Below are positions 27,315 to 35,985 of a DNA stretch of 49,496 nucleotides, in pieces; the stretch's first letter is position 1, and every line of letters starts with the position of its first letter. The translations under genes were made by a program, and so were the position numbers. The notes beneath the pieces were generated by a model. The model was not told the DNA's origin. It saw only the letters and a program-made list of their open reading frames with translations, and made no database searches. Origin of the DNA: Bacteroidales bacterium KHT7 (GTDB taxonomy: Bacteria > Bacteroidota > Bacteroidia > Bacteroidales > Bacteroidaceae); contig FNBQ01000028.1 in NCBI GenBank assembly GCA_900102385.1, forward strand, positions 1 to 49,496, read 5' to 3'.

Positions 27315-28652
27315 ATGAATATCAAAAAGATAATGGCCGAGCTTGAAGCCAAGCATCAGGGCGAAAAAGAATATCTACAGGCGGTAGAAGAGGTTCTTCT
27401 CTCTATTGAGGATGTTTATAACCAACACCCCGAATTTGAAAAAGCCAAAATAATTGAACGACTTGTCGAACCAGAACGAATCATCACTTTCAGAGTTCCA
27501 TGGGTTGACGACAAGGGCGAGGTACAAGTAAACATAGGCTATCGCGTTCAGTTTAACAGCGCGATAGGTCCTTACAAAGGCGGACTGAGATTCCACCGCT
27601 CGGTAAACCTCTCCATCCTGAAGTTCTTAGGATTTGAACAGACTTTCAAGAATGCCCTCACCACACTTCCGATGGGCGGCGGAAAAGGAGGTTCGGACTT
27701 CTCGCCAAGAGGCAAGAGCGATGCCGAGATAATGCGATTCTGCCAAGCATTCATGAACGAACTTTACAGATACATTGGTCCTGAGGTTGACATTCCTGCC
27801 GGCGACATAGGCGTAGGCGCAAGAGAAGTGGGCTATCTGTTTGGGCAGTACAAGAAGCTGACGCACGACTGGAGTGGCGTGATTACGGGCAAGGGCATCG
27901 ACTTCGGCGGCTCGCTAATCCGTCCAGAGGCAACGGGCTACGGCGGACTTTACTTCGTAAACGAAATGCTCGCAACAAAGGGCATCGACATAAAGGGAAA
28001 GAAGATTGCCATCTCGGGCTTCGGAAACGTGGCTTGGGGTGCGGCAAAGAAAGCCACAGAACTTGGAGCAAAGGTGATAACGATTTCTGGTCCTGACGGT
28101 TACATTCTCGACGAGGGTGGTCTTGACGACCGTAAGATTGAATATATGCTCGAGCTGAGAGCAAGCGGAAACGACATCTGCCGTCCGTATGCCGAGGAAT
28201 TCCCAGAGGCTAAGTTCTTTGAGGACAAGAAGCCGTGGGAGGTTAAGTGCGACATCGCTCTGCCATGCGCAACACAGAACGAACTGGACGGCAACGATGC
28301 CAAGATGCTTATAGACAACGGTTGTCTGTGCGTGGGCGAGATTTCGAACATGGGCTGCACGCCCGAGGCTATCGACACATTTATTGCACACAAGATGCTC
28401 TACGCTCCGGGCAAGGCGGTGAACGCCGGCGGTGTGGCTACATCGGGTCTTGAAATGACGCAGAACGCCATGCACCTTAGCTGGACGAGCGCAGAGGTTG
28501 ACAAGCAGCTGCACACTATCATGCACAGTATTCACAGTCAGTGCGTTAAGTATGGCACTCAGACCGACGGCTACATCAACTATGTTAAGGGCGCGAACAT
28601 TGCGGGCTTCATGAAGGTAGCGCGTGCAATGATGGCACAAGGAATTGTATAA
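27315..28652 (+). CDS. gdhA: Glutamate dehydrogenase
   Basis: The start is ATG 27315 (445 residues), matching the usual length of the hexameric NADP(H)-type enzyme; an upstream ATG at 27252 would add 21 atypical residues just after the promoter. Substrate-binding and catalytic segments are intact: GPYKGGLRFH, the active-site lysine region TTLPMGGGKGGSDF and PAGDIGVGAREVGYL. The Rossmann motif ISGFGNVAWGAAKK begins the coenzyme domain. It makes glutamate from 2-oxoglutarate and ammonia, the main ammonia-assimilating route in rumen and gut Bacteroidales. It is a single gene with its own promoter and terminator. Confidence 0.97.
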   Translation: MNIKKIMAELEAKHQGEKEYLQAVEEVLLSIEDVYNQHPEFEKAKIIERLVEPERIITFRVPWVDDKGEVQVNIGYRVQFNSAIGPYKGGLRFHRSVNLSILKFLGFEQTFKNALTTLPMGGGKGGSDFSPRGKSDAEIMRFCQAFMNELYRYIGPEVDIPAGDIGVGAREVGYLFGQYKKLTHDWSGVITGKGIDFGGSLIRPEATGYGGLYFVNEMLATKGIDIKGKKIAISGFGNVAWGAAKKATELGAKVITISGPDGYILDEGGLDDRKIEYMLELRASGNDICRPYAEEFPEAKFFEDKKPWEVKCDIALPCATQNELDGNDAKMLIDNGCLCVGEISNMGCTPEAIDTFIAHKMLYAPGKAVNAGGVATSGLEMTQNAMHLSWTSAEVDKQLHTIMHSIHSQCVKYGTQTDGYINYVKGANIAGFMKVARAMMAQGIV

Positions 28653-28698
28653 AATGACATTTTTTATAATATCAAATCTCTCAAAAAAATAACTTTAT

Positions 28699-28738
28699 TG
28701 CGGTGGACTCTCGTGGTGAGACTCCACCGCATTTTTTC
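28699..28738. terminator. Terminator between gdhA and the RT operon
   Basis: TGCGGTGGA (28699-28707) pairs with TCCACCGCA (28723-28731), with CTC/GAG pairs continuing inside, followed by TTTTTT. On the minus strand a run of seven Ts lies about 10 bases past the stem, so it may also stop the convergent RT operon. Confidence 0.85.
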
Positions 28739-28765
28739 TATACAGTATTAAAAGCTGTTTGGAAG

Positions 28766-29380
28766 TCAATCCAATGTCTTTTCATATTCTGCCAATACAT
28801 ATTTTACATAAACATGTGTATGATGAAACCAATAAAAAAAGAAAAGCAAAGAAACAGCTAACGAAATATAAAAATAGCCATCCTTGCAGAAGCAGTCTGA
28901 TGCAAAACAATATAATATTGTCAGGAAAAACTGACTTCCAAAAATATTTCTTGCTAACATAGAATTGAGTCTGAATACTTCAACCTTCTCACGATCAATG
29001 CTCTGTTTGGCAATTTGAAGAATCTCATTAGCTTTTTCATTTTTTATAGATTCTATAGTGCAGTCATGCTTTGAAAAAATCTTATTTTCAAGTTTAAGGG
29101 CATAAAGCCCCCTAAAACTGTTACAAAGTATTGTTTTCGATGGTCGTCTGCCACCTAATAAATAAAAGACATGTTCTAAAGCAGACATAACACACTCCAC
29201 AAAGTAACCTACGATGAATCCGACAAAAGGAATGAGTAGCACTATAATATTAGTAATATCTTTAATTTTTGCCATATCTATAGTCAAACTTGAGAACAAA
29301 AGTATCCATCCCACGACAAAAGCCACAACATACAACCCTGGTATGATGAGCTTCATTAAATCTTGTAATCTGTAATTCAT
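28766..29380 (-). CDS. Four-helix membrane protein of the RT operon
   Basis: The 204-residue protein has no family I recognise. Two membrane helices at about 11-31 and 43-62 form a hairpin. A cytoplasmic-looking basic/acidic stretch follows (about 75-145, including ENKIFSKHDCTIESIKNEKANE), then two more helices at about 147-162 and 169-187 and a short charged tail. It starts 3 bases after the nitrilase gene stop, so it is the third or fourth member of the operon. By analogy with RT-nitrilase defence proteins that carry membrane segments, it may anchor the complex or act as the membrane-damaging effector; this is inference. The convergent gdhA terminator lies just beyond it. Confidence 0.88.
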   Translation of the reverse strand: MNYRLQDLMKLIIPGLYVVAFVVGWILLFSSLTIDMAKIKDITNIIVLLIPFVGFIVGYFVECVMSALEHVFYLLGGRRPSKTILCNSFRGLYALKLENKIFSKHDCTIESIKNEKANEILQIAKQSIDREKVEVFRLNSMLARNIFGSQFFLTILYCFASDCFCKDGYFYISLAVSLLFFFYWFHHTHVYVKYVLAEYEKTLD

Positions 29381-29383
29381 ATC

Positions 29384-30268
29384 TTATTCCTTTTTATTAT
29401 CGCTGTCATTATATTGCCACTTGTATCCTGGCGGTCGGTTCTTGAAGCCCTTTTCATGTGCCATGTTATCTGTTTTCTGAGCATCAACGAAGTCTCGAAC
29501 AGGAAGCCTCACTACTTGTGAGGTAAAAAGATTTGCTCCTTCATGTCTGTAAATATATCGCTTCCATTCTTTATCTTTTAAAGAAAAACAAATAGAACCA
29601 CCATAATGCCCAGTATTACATATCACAACATTGCAATATACCAAACGAGAAATAGCTTCGCATAAATAATTAAACGACTTAACATCTTTGTTGTATGCAA
29701 GGATGAACAGATGTTGTATTCTGCCCTTGTATAATGCAAAACGTTCTATGTCATAAAAGTCTGCACAGATAGCTAGCCCTATTCTACCATATTCTCTAGC
29801 ATCAAGTATATAAAATTGATTGCATGGAATGAATTCCTTTCCGCATTCTTCAATAAATTTCTTCTCTACTGAAGAAGGAAAACGCTTTCCAAAATAGAAG
29901 GTTTTGGCTCTTGAGCGTCCGTAACCATGAGGCCATCCATATGGAATAGCCACTAGCGCTTTATTCTCCACTTTATTTCCTTGCGTTTTAAAATCAAGCC
30001 CTGTGATGATAATACACCCTGTTTGATAAGCTAAATTCTTTATCTCTGATTCAAATCTTTCGGCAACAGATAATTCAGGAAACAATATAATGTCAGGTTT
30101 GCGAAATTCCTCAATATTGACATAATTATCTAATGTATGGATTATTTCATTCCACACTCTTGCGGCTTCTGCATAATCCATCTTGATAGGCTGTTGTTTT
30201 TTTGTCCTCCAAGCAACTTTGTTATCAAGTGTTGTTTGAACAATAGCAACTTTTAATTCTTTTTCCAT
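29384..30268 (-). CDS. Nitrilase-fold (carbon-nitrogen hydrolase) protein of the RT operon
   Basis: The 294 residues follow the nitrilase superfamily layout. The strand KVAIVQTTLDN starts the fold. The catalytic glutamate is E65 (IILFPELSV), the lysine is K122 (RAKTFYF) or possibly K128, and the nucleophile is C168 (IGLAICADFYD). All three are present, so the enzyme is likely active. The segment CNVVICNTGHYGGS resembles the strand after the active site. No amidase family could be assigned. The start is 1 base after the RT stop. In DRT type 1/UG1 proteins a nitrilase domain is fused to the RT; here it is a separate protein, which suggests a two-component version. Confidence 0.92.
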   Translation of the reverse strand: MEKELKVAIVQTTLDNKVAWRTKKQQPIKMDYAEAARVWNEIIHTLDNYVNIEEFRKPDIILFPELSVAERFESEIKNLAYQTGCIIITGLDFKTQGNKVENKALVAIPYGWPHGYGRSRAKTFYFGKRFPSSVEKKFIEECGKEFIPCNQFYILDAREYGRIGLAICADFYDIERFALYKGRIQHLFILAYNKDVKSFNYLCEAISRLVYCNVVICNTGHYGGSICFSLKDKEWKRYIYRHEGANLFTSQVVRLPVRDFVDAQKTDNMAHEKGFKNRPPGYKWQYNDSDNKKE

Positions 30269-30269
30269 T

Positions 30270-33200
30270 TCAATCCAAATCTATTATTGTTAATTGTCTA
30301 TGGGTTTCATCTGCAACAGAAACTAAATTATCACAAAGTTGATGTGATGATTTAATTAGTTCCATTTTGAGGTCCTCTAAAAGTTCTATTTTGGGGTTGT
30401 CACGAAATGCTTCACGAACATAACCATCACCTAACATCTCACTAAGCATAATATTCTCACGCAGCCGAGGAGACAGACAAGCACTCAATATTCTATAGTT
30501 TAGAGAGGAGATACGTCCTTGACCTTGCAATTCGTGTAGAACATACTGCCATTCAAATCCAACTTGTTCACTGTTGAGAGCCCAAGGCAATACATTCTTC
30601 TTACTTAACAACTGCAGAAAAATGATACCAAGCCCATAACATACTGATGCATCAATGGATGATTTTCCGTTCAATATCTTGGGATATTTGTATGCATCGC
30701 AATTAAGATCCAAATTTGGCAAGTACTCTATTTTCAGTTTGTCACTCTCAATCATCGAAATTAAGCCAGACCATGTTTGAGGAATTTTATCCGATTTAAA
30801 ATAAAAATTTTCGGGGTGTAATTTTATAGAACCCATATCCACACGTTGTGACTCAAATTCAGATTCAATTGACCTAATAACAGATAATAAGATTAAAACT
30901 GACAAAAGTTCCGAATTCACTAACTCATATTTCGCATTTTCTATTGAAACCTTATTTACATCTTGAATCCATTGTATAAGATTCTGCTTTCTTTTTTTGA
31001 CAAGTGCTTTATACTGTTTCTTTTCATCATCCTTTAACAATTTATCCAACCCTGCGACTTCTGGCATACGCATTATCGTATATTTTATTTCTGGAGTAAG
31101 CCATTCATCAGAATCACCCAGATTCTTTGGAAGATACATTTCATTTTTTGATGTCCTTGAAATTTCTCGCAAATATGCAAGGAAAAATGCTTTGAAATAC
31201 ACAGATTCTACCTTAGCTTCTTCGAGTTTATCATTTAGTAGCCTTGAGAAGATAGGCCTATCCTTCTCTCCCCTTGTTTTCAACAAATCAGCAGCCCATA
31301 ACAACCAAAATGTACTATCTAGATTTGAACCATGGTAATTTGAAAAAGGTGAAAAGAATGACTCTTCATTACCATAAACCTTCATTCCTATTTTTTTAGC
31401 ATATATATCAAAGAAGGCATATGCCTTGGATAACATATATTGAGAGTCACGAACAAAAAAGTGCATAGAATCGTTAGACCCAATCAATTGTATGTTTTCT
31501 AGAAAATCCCTATCCTTTTCAGCATCAGAAGGTCTTTTATAGTCTTTAAGTACAAGTCTAGCCGTCGCCTTAATAATATTTTCTGCACAAAGTGTATTGA
31601 GTAATGCAGTCAGAAAGTCAACACTCAAACTGTGTAATTTGGTGTTTCTGAAACTTTCTAATTTATCATATAACTTAGTTACCTGAGCAGGTTCATGGCG
31701 TAAACAATAATAAAAGGCACGAATCCATATTCGTACCTTATCTGGTACTTTATCTAAAGCAAACATTAGCATATTGAAGACCTGATGCTCTCGTTTTTTG
31801 TTCTTGTCTTTTCCTTTTTTTAATATTTTATTAATTTGTCTAAGACAATCATCCTCAAAAGTAACATCTTGGCAATATTCCTTTAACTTGTCAATTATTG
31901 ATATATCATCTTTTTCCAATACTTGAGCATCGTTTAAAATAATGTTGCTACATATATCAACAAGGTTATTAATCTTTTTTTCATCTTCATACCCTTTAAG
32001 AGGTGTTTCTTCTGACAATTTCTTAAGAAGGCACTTCTTGATTTCATCTACTTGTTCGAGCCACTTGCAGCGAAAATAATGAATTTTTTCATAATCCACA
32101 TCTCCATCTACAATTAATCTTGTAAGCAGGGTACAAGCAAAAGAAATACGTGTACTTTTTTTAATTTCATCCTCAGAAAGATCCGCCACAAGTAAAGATT
32201 GTAGTTCTCCAAAAACCATTTCAAACTCTCGCGTTGAAAGCATATTTAGGTTGACCCCCTGAAGCATAGATACCTTCTGAAGGGTCTGTGTCATCAATGG
32301 AGCTGGGTATTTGGGATCAATGCTTGCGTACTTTTGTATATTTTTAATTAAATCTTCACTATAGACGTCATTAATTAAGTTTTTCAAATTAACTTGTTTT
32401 TCTCCCTTTGACAAGCCTTCCAAAAGTCCTTTTGGAGCGAGCTTTGATACATTTAGTTCCAATCCATTTTCGGATAGTAGTTGCTGGTACCATGCAAGCC
32501 ATTTAATGAGTTTTTCTGCGGATGTAGATATAATGACATGGTCATCCACATACCTGAAATGAATAATATCTCTTTCTTTCTCTAGTCGCAAAGAAACTTG
32601 ATCATCAATGTCTATCATATAGATATTGGCCAACATGCCAGCTACAATAAGTCCTGTAGGCAACCCTTCAAACTGTACACTCTTATCAAGTTGCATCGCC
32701 TTAAGATCATTGTCAGCACCTTCATATTGATAATCGCTATAGTCTATCTCAAATTCTGTAATAGTTTTAAGAAGATTTGCAAAAGTTTCGTTATACTCAG
32801 GCATCTCCTTTAGAACTGATTCAATTTTTAATCTAACTTTTTCAATACTTACCTTTTGATAAAAATGAGACAAATCTATGCCCGTCCAATAGAGAGATTC
32901 ATAAGATTTGTGTGTTGGAAAATAATCTTTATTTAAATATTTCAACTTGAGAAAGTCCTGATTTTTATTGAGGCGTTCTTCGTCATCGTATACTTGATTA
33001 TCAACTTCATCTAAATCATCACCTTCAAGTCCTGCCATCTTTTTTAATGATGCAGTAATTTTCTTACGCATCAAAGGCCAACTTTGCGTCCATTTCCTAT
33101 AAATGTGTCGCGTCGTATTTCTATGATTTCCAATATACCAAGATTGTATATGACTCACTTCATCAACACCCTTCCACATAGAGACATATTGACGATTGCC

Positions 33201-33533
33201 AAAACTCCACGCAGGCATCATAACATCAAAAGTTCGACCAATGACATTAAATACAGCAACCCAAACAAGTTGGTCTCTAAAGTCTACATAAAAAGACTGT
33301 CGAACTTCTCCTCCCCCCTTGGGAAATGGTACTGGTTTAATAGGTTTCATTTGGTATTTGCCGTTTAAGAGTTGCTCTCTTATCCCCTTAAGGTTATCTA
33401 CCAAATTCACCTTAAACGCAGAAATAACAAGTTCATCAAACCAAACATCACCATAATTAAAAGCTCGTTCCAACTTTCTCCAAGCTAACATGAGATTTTC
33501 AAGAGTGGAAATTTGTTCTATATAATTATCCAT
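30270..33533 (-). CDS. Large reverse transcriptase of the UG/defence-associated kind
   Basis: ATG 33533 gives 1087 residues; an in-frame GTG at 33539 would add two. Palm/finger motifs in order are: an RT1-like block (about 64-95, PIKPVPFPKGGGEVRQSF then VDFRDQL); motif A with D220 (IDLSHFYQKV); motif B near 291-306 (LPTGLIVAGMLANIYM); motif C Y328-D331 (FRYVDDHVI); and a motif D-like SKLAPKG near 363-369. The catalytic aspartates D220, D330 and D331 are intact. About 100 residues separate RT1 from motif A. The last 700 or so residues are helix-rich with no domain I recognise. There is no group II intron maturase/HNH domain and no retron msr/msd pattern. It starts a 3-gene unit with a nitrilase and a membrane protein, fitting class 1 UG RTs (UG1/UG5-like) involved in phage defence. 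Confidence 0.93.
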   Translation of the reverse strand: MDNYIEQISTLENLMLAWRKLERAFNYGDVWFDELVISAFKVNLVDNLKGIREQLLNGKYQMKPIKPVPFPKGGGEVRQSFYVDFRDQLVWVAVFNVIGRTFDVMMPAWSFGNRQYVSMWKGVDEVSHIQSWYIGNHRNTTRHIYRKWTQSWPLMRKKITASLKKMAGLEGDDLDEVDNQVYDDEERLNKNQDFLKLKYLNKDYFPTHKSYESLYWTGIDLSHFYQKVSIEKVRLKIESVLKEMPEYNETFANLLKTITEFEIDYSDYQYEGADNDLKAMQLDKSVQFEGLPTGLIVAGMLANIYMIDIDDQVSLRLEKERDIIHFRYVDDHVIISTSAEKLIKWLAWYQQLLSENGLELNVSKLAPKGLLEGLSKGEKQVNLKNLINDVYSEDLIKNIQKYASIDPKYPAPLMTQTLQKVSMLQGVNLNMLSTREFEMVFGELQSLLVADLSEDEIKKSTRISFACTLLTRLIVDGDVDYEKIHYFRCKWLEQVDEIKKCLLKKLSEETPLKGYEDEKKINNLVDICSNIILNDAQVLEKDDISIIDKLKEYCQDVTFEDDCLRQINKILKKGKDKNKKREHQVFNMLMFALDKVPDKVRIWIRAFYYCLRHEPAQVTKLYDKLESFRNTKLHSLSVDFLTALLNTLCAENIIKATARLVLKDYKRPSDAEKDRDFLENIQLIGSNDSMHFFVRDSQYMLSKAYAFFDIYAKKIGMKVYGNEESFFSPFSNYHGSNLDSTFWLLWAADLLKTRGEKDRPIFSRLLNDKLEEAKVESVYFKAFFLAYLREISRTSKNEMYLPKNLGDSDEWLTPEIKYTIMRMPEVAGLDKLLKDDEKKQYKALVKKRKQNLIQWIQDVNKVSIENAKYELVNSELLSVLILLSVIRSIESEFESQRVDMGSIKLHPENFYFKSDKIPQTWSGLISMIESDKLKIEYLPNLDLNCDAYKYPKILNGKSSIDASVCYGLGIIFLQLLSKKNVLPWALNSEQVGFEWQYVLHELQGQGRISSLNYRILSACLSPRLRENIMLSEMLGDGYVREAFRDNPKIELLEDLKMELIKSSHQLCDNLVSVADETHRQLTIIDLD

Positions 33534-33552
33534 TTTCACAATTTTGTTTTAA

Positions 33553-33765
33553 TCACAAATAATAATCAGAGAAATATTTTCTGCCTTCTCGTAAATCTAA
33601 ATTCATTATCACCGAACCGTCACACTCGATGGTACGGCTAACTGAGAAAGTCTCCGTCATTTTGTGTATCGATACTTGCATAGAGAAGATTCGAGTATGA
33701 ACAGAATGCTCATTCGAATAATCAGCACTAAATATAAAGCCGCTATTCATTTTGAACGTAATCAT
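33553..33765 (-). CDS. Possible small protein leading the RT operon
   Basis: A 70-codon open frame (MITFKMNSGFIFSADYS...) starts just downstream of the RT operon promoter and stops 19 bases before the RT start. The predicted start of transcription lies only about 7 bases upstream of its ATG. The sequence alternates polar and hydrophobic residues as in a small beta protein (FSMQVSIHKM, TFSVSRTIECDGSVIMNLDL), and it has no signal peptide or known motif. Alternatively this 230-base segment is an untranslated leader or non-coding RNA used by the RT. I cannot choose between these by eye. Confidence 0.5.
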   Translation of the reverse strand: MITFKMNSGFIFSADYSNEHSVHTRIFSMQVSIHKMTETFSVSRTIECDGSVIMNLDLREGRKYFSDYYL

Positions 33766-33778
33766 ACGTTATGGCTAG

Positions 33779-33809
33779 CAAAATTACTATTTTTATCAAA
33801 ACAAACAAA
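33779..33809 (-). promoter_or_regulatory. Promoter of the RT operon
   Basis: On the minus strand TAATTTTG (33786-33779) follows TTTG (33809-33806) with exactly 19 bases between, a full Bacteroidetes consensus. It is the only good match upstream of the operon. Confidence 0.7.
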
Positions 33810-33917
33810 TAAATTTTGTGCGTTTTTTGAAAGGAAAATGCACAATCTCTTCTGCATATTCTTATATTTAACATTATTTCAGACTAGTTGCAACCGACAT
33901 ATTTCATTTTTTTTCTC

Positions 33918-33925
33918 TAATTTTG
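33918..33925 (+). promoter_or_regulatory. -7 box for the glycosyltransferase pair
   Basis: TAATTTTG matches TAnnTTTG and lies 28 bases before the ATG at 33954. Confidence 0.55.
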
Positions 33926-33953
33926 CAGAACAGTTTCTAACACTAAAAAATAT

Positions 33954-35219
33954 ATGAGAGTTCTTCTTGTCAACACATCAGAACGCATAGGCGGAGCAGC
34001 CATCGCAGCCAACCGACTTATGGAGGCTCTGAAAAACAACGGCATAAAGGCAAAAATGCTTGTAAGGGATAAACAAACTAACCAGATTACCGTTGTGGCA
34101 CTCGACCCTTCGATAAGACATCAGGTGCAGTTTGTGTGGGAGCGCGCGGTTATTTGGATGGCTAACAAATTCAAGAAGAACAATCTTTTTCAGGTTGACA
34201 TAGCCAACACAGGCACCGACATTACCGAACTGCCCGAATTCAAGCAGGCAGACGTGATTCATCTGCACTGGATAAACCAAGGATTCCTGTCGCTGAAGGA
34301 CATCGAGAAGATTATAGCATCGGGCAAGCCCGTTGTGTGGACTCTGCACGACATGTGGCCCTTCACCGGCATCTGCCACTATGCCAGCGAGTGCGACAAG
34401 TACAAGACCGAATGTCGCAACTGTCCGCTCATCTACGGCGGTGGCAGCAAGAACGACCTCTCGCACAGAACATATCTGAAGAAGAAGAAGATTTACAGCG
34501 GCTCGCACCTTCATTTTGTGGCATGCAGCCACTGGCTCGAGGACTTGGCAAAGCAGAGCTCGCTGATAGCAGGACACAGCATACAGAGCATTCCGAACGC
34601 TATAAACAACAACCTCTTCAAGCCACGCAACAAGAAAGAGGCGCGCCAGAAGTGCAATCTTCCGCAGGATAAGAAACTGCTTCTATTCGGCTCACTGAAG
34701 GTTACAGACGAACGCAAGGGCGCGAAATATCTTATCGAGGCTTGCCAGATTATAAAGCAGAACCATCCCGAACTTGCCGAGAATCTCGGCGTTGTGATGA
34801 TGGGCAACAAGGCTTCGGAGATGCAGAGCCTTCTGCCGTTCCCTGTCTACAATATGGACTATGTAAGCGACGAGCACACGCTGGTAAACGTGTATAACGC
34901 CGTAGACCTCTACGTTACTCCTTCGCTTCAGGATAATCTGCCAAACACCATCGTCGAGGCAATGTCGTGCGGAACGCCGTGCGTGGGCTTCAATGTGGGC
35001 GGCATTCCGCAGATGATAGACCATCTGCACAACGGCTATGTAGCCGAGTACAAAAACGCGTCGGACTTTGCCAACGGCATCTGCTGGTGTCTTGGCGACG
35101 ATGAGCACAACGGTCTGAGCGAGATGGCTTATCGCAAGGCAGCAGCCTCATACTCAGAGAGTAACGTGGCAATGCAATACATCAATCTATACAACAAAAT
35201 AACTGGAAAGCATGCCTGA
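33954..35219 (+). CDS. Family 4 glycosyltransferase (WcaC-like)
   Basis: The 421 residues have the GT-B fold. The N-terminal half starts MRVLLVNTSERIGGAAIAAN and contains VIHLHWINQGFLS, WTLHDMWPFTGICHYASECD and a cysteine group (ECDKYKTECRNCP) typical of colanic-acid type WcaC enzymes. The C-terminal half holds LLLFGSLKVTDERKGAKYL and the donor-binding DNLPNTIVEAMSCGTPCVGF. It acts on lipid-linked glycan at the cytoplasmic membrane. Its stop overlaps the next glycosyltransferase by 8 bases. It may belong with the flippase/GT2 pair on the other side of gdhA and the RT operon. Confidence 0.92.
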   Translation: MRVLLVNTSERIGGAAIAANRLMEALKNNGIKAKMLVRDKQTNQITVVALDPSIRHQVQFVWERAVIWMANKFKKNNLFQVDIANTGTDITELPEFKQADVIHLHWINQGFLSLKDIEKIIASGKPVVWTLHDMWPFTGICHYASECDKYKTECRNCPLIYGGGSKNDLSHRTYLKKKKIYSGSHLHFVACSHWLEDLAKQSSLIAGHSIQSIPNAINNNLFKPRNKKEARQKCNLPQDKKLLLFGSLKVTDERKGAKYLIEACQIIKQNHPELAENLGVVMMGNKASEMQSLLPFPVYNMDYVSDEHTLVNVYNAVDLYVTPSLQDNLPNTIVEAMSCGTPCVGFNVGGIPQMIDHLHNGYVAEYKNASDFANGICWCLGDDEHNGLSEMAYRKAAASYSESNVAMQYINLYNKITGKHA

Positions 35220-35985
35220 AACACAGCCACTTTTCAGCATCGTGACGGTGTGCTACAACGCATCGTCGGAAATTAGGCGAACCATAGAAAGTGTTGATTC
35301 GCAGGATTTTGACAGTCTGGAGCACATCTTCATCGACGGAGCATCGAAAGACGATACGCTCTCGGTTATAAAGGAATATGCCGAGAGAGCACGGCACACC
35401 GTAAGTTTCTCTTCGGAAAAAGACCGAGGCATCTACGACGCCATGAACAAGGCTTTCGACGGCAGAGTACACGGCAGATACATAATGTTTCTGAATGCCG
35501 GCGACACGCTGAAAGGCAGCGACACGCTAAGTCAGATAGCCAAATTTGTTTCGGACGACAGCGAGCCGGGCGTAATATACGGCTACACCGAGGTATTGGA
35601 CGAGAAAGGCAACTATCTTGGTATGAGAAGAAAAAACATTCCCGAGAATCTGAACTGGAAATCGTTCAAAAACGGCATGTTGGTGTGCCATCAGGCTTTC
35701 ATCGTTAACCAAAGACTTTTCTGCAAGTACAATCTGAAATACAAATATTCTGCCGACGTGGATTGGTGCATCAGAATAATGAAAGAGGCTGAAAAGCAAG
35801 GACTTGAAATAAAAGGCACAAAAAACACTATTTCGCAATTCTACACCGGCGGAGCAACGACACAGCATCACACCGAATCGCTGATTGAGCGTTTCAAAGT
35901 GATGACAGACCACTACGGACTGTGCTCAACCGTGTGGCATCATCTGCTTTTCGCAGTGCGAGGCATTGCAAAGAAAATCAGTTAG
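35212..35985 (+). CDS. Family 2 glycosyltransferase (WcaE-like)
   Basis: The 257 residues form a GT-A domain: FSIVTVCYNASSEIRRTIES at the start, the IDGASKDDT equivalent of the DxSxD motif (about 43-51), FSSEKDRGIYDAMNKAF and the FLNAGDTL metal site. This set is typical of WcaE-like enzymes of colanic acid and capsule synthesis. It overlaps the upstream GT4 gene by 8 bases, so translation is coupled. Its 3' end overlaps the convergent comF gene by 8 bases, leaving no room for a terminator between them. Confidence 0.92.
   Translation: MPETQPLFSIVTVCYNASSEIRRTIESVDSQDFDSLEHIFIDGASKDDTLSVIKEYAERARHTVSFSSEKDRGIYDAMNKAFDGRVHGRYIMFLNAGDTLKGSDTLSQIAKFVSDDSEPGVIYGYTEVLDEKGNYLGMRRKNIPENLNWKSFKNGMLVCHQAFIVNQRLFCKYNLKYKYSADVDWCIRIMKEAEKQGLEIKGTKNTISQFYTGGATTQHHTESLIERFKVMTDHYGLCSTVWHHLLFAVRGIAKKIS

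Noticed and set aside
30270-33533. Group II intron or retron reverse transcriptase
   Set aside because: No maturase or HNH domain, no intron RNA 5' (GUGYG) or domain V signature near the gene, and no msr/msd-type inverted repeats or VTG motif typical of retron RTs. The nitrilase partner points to the UG type.
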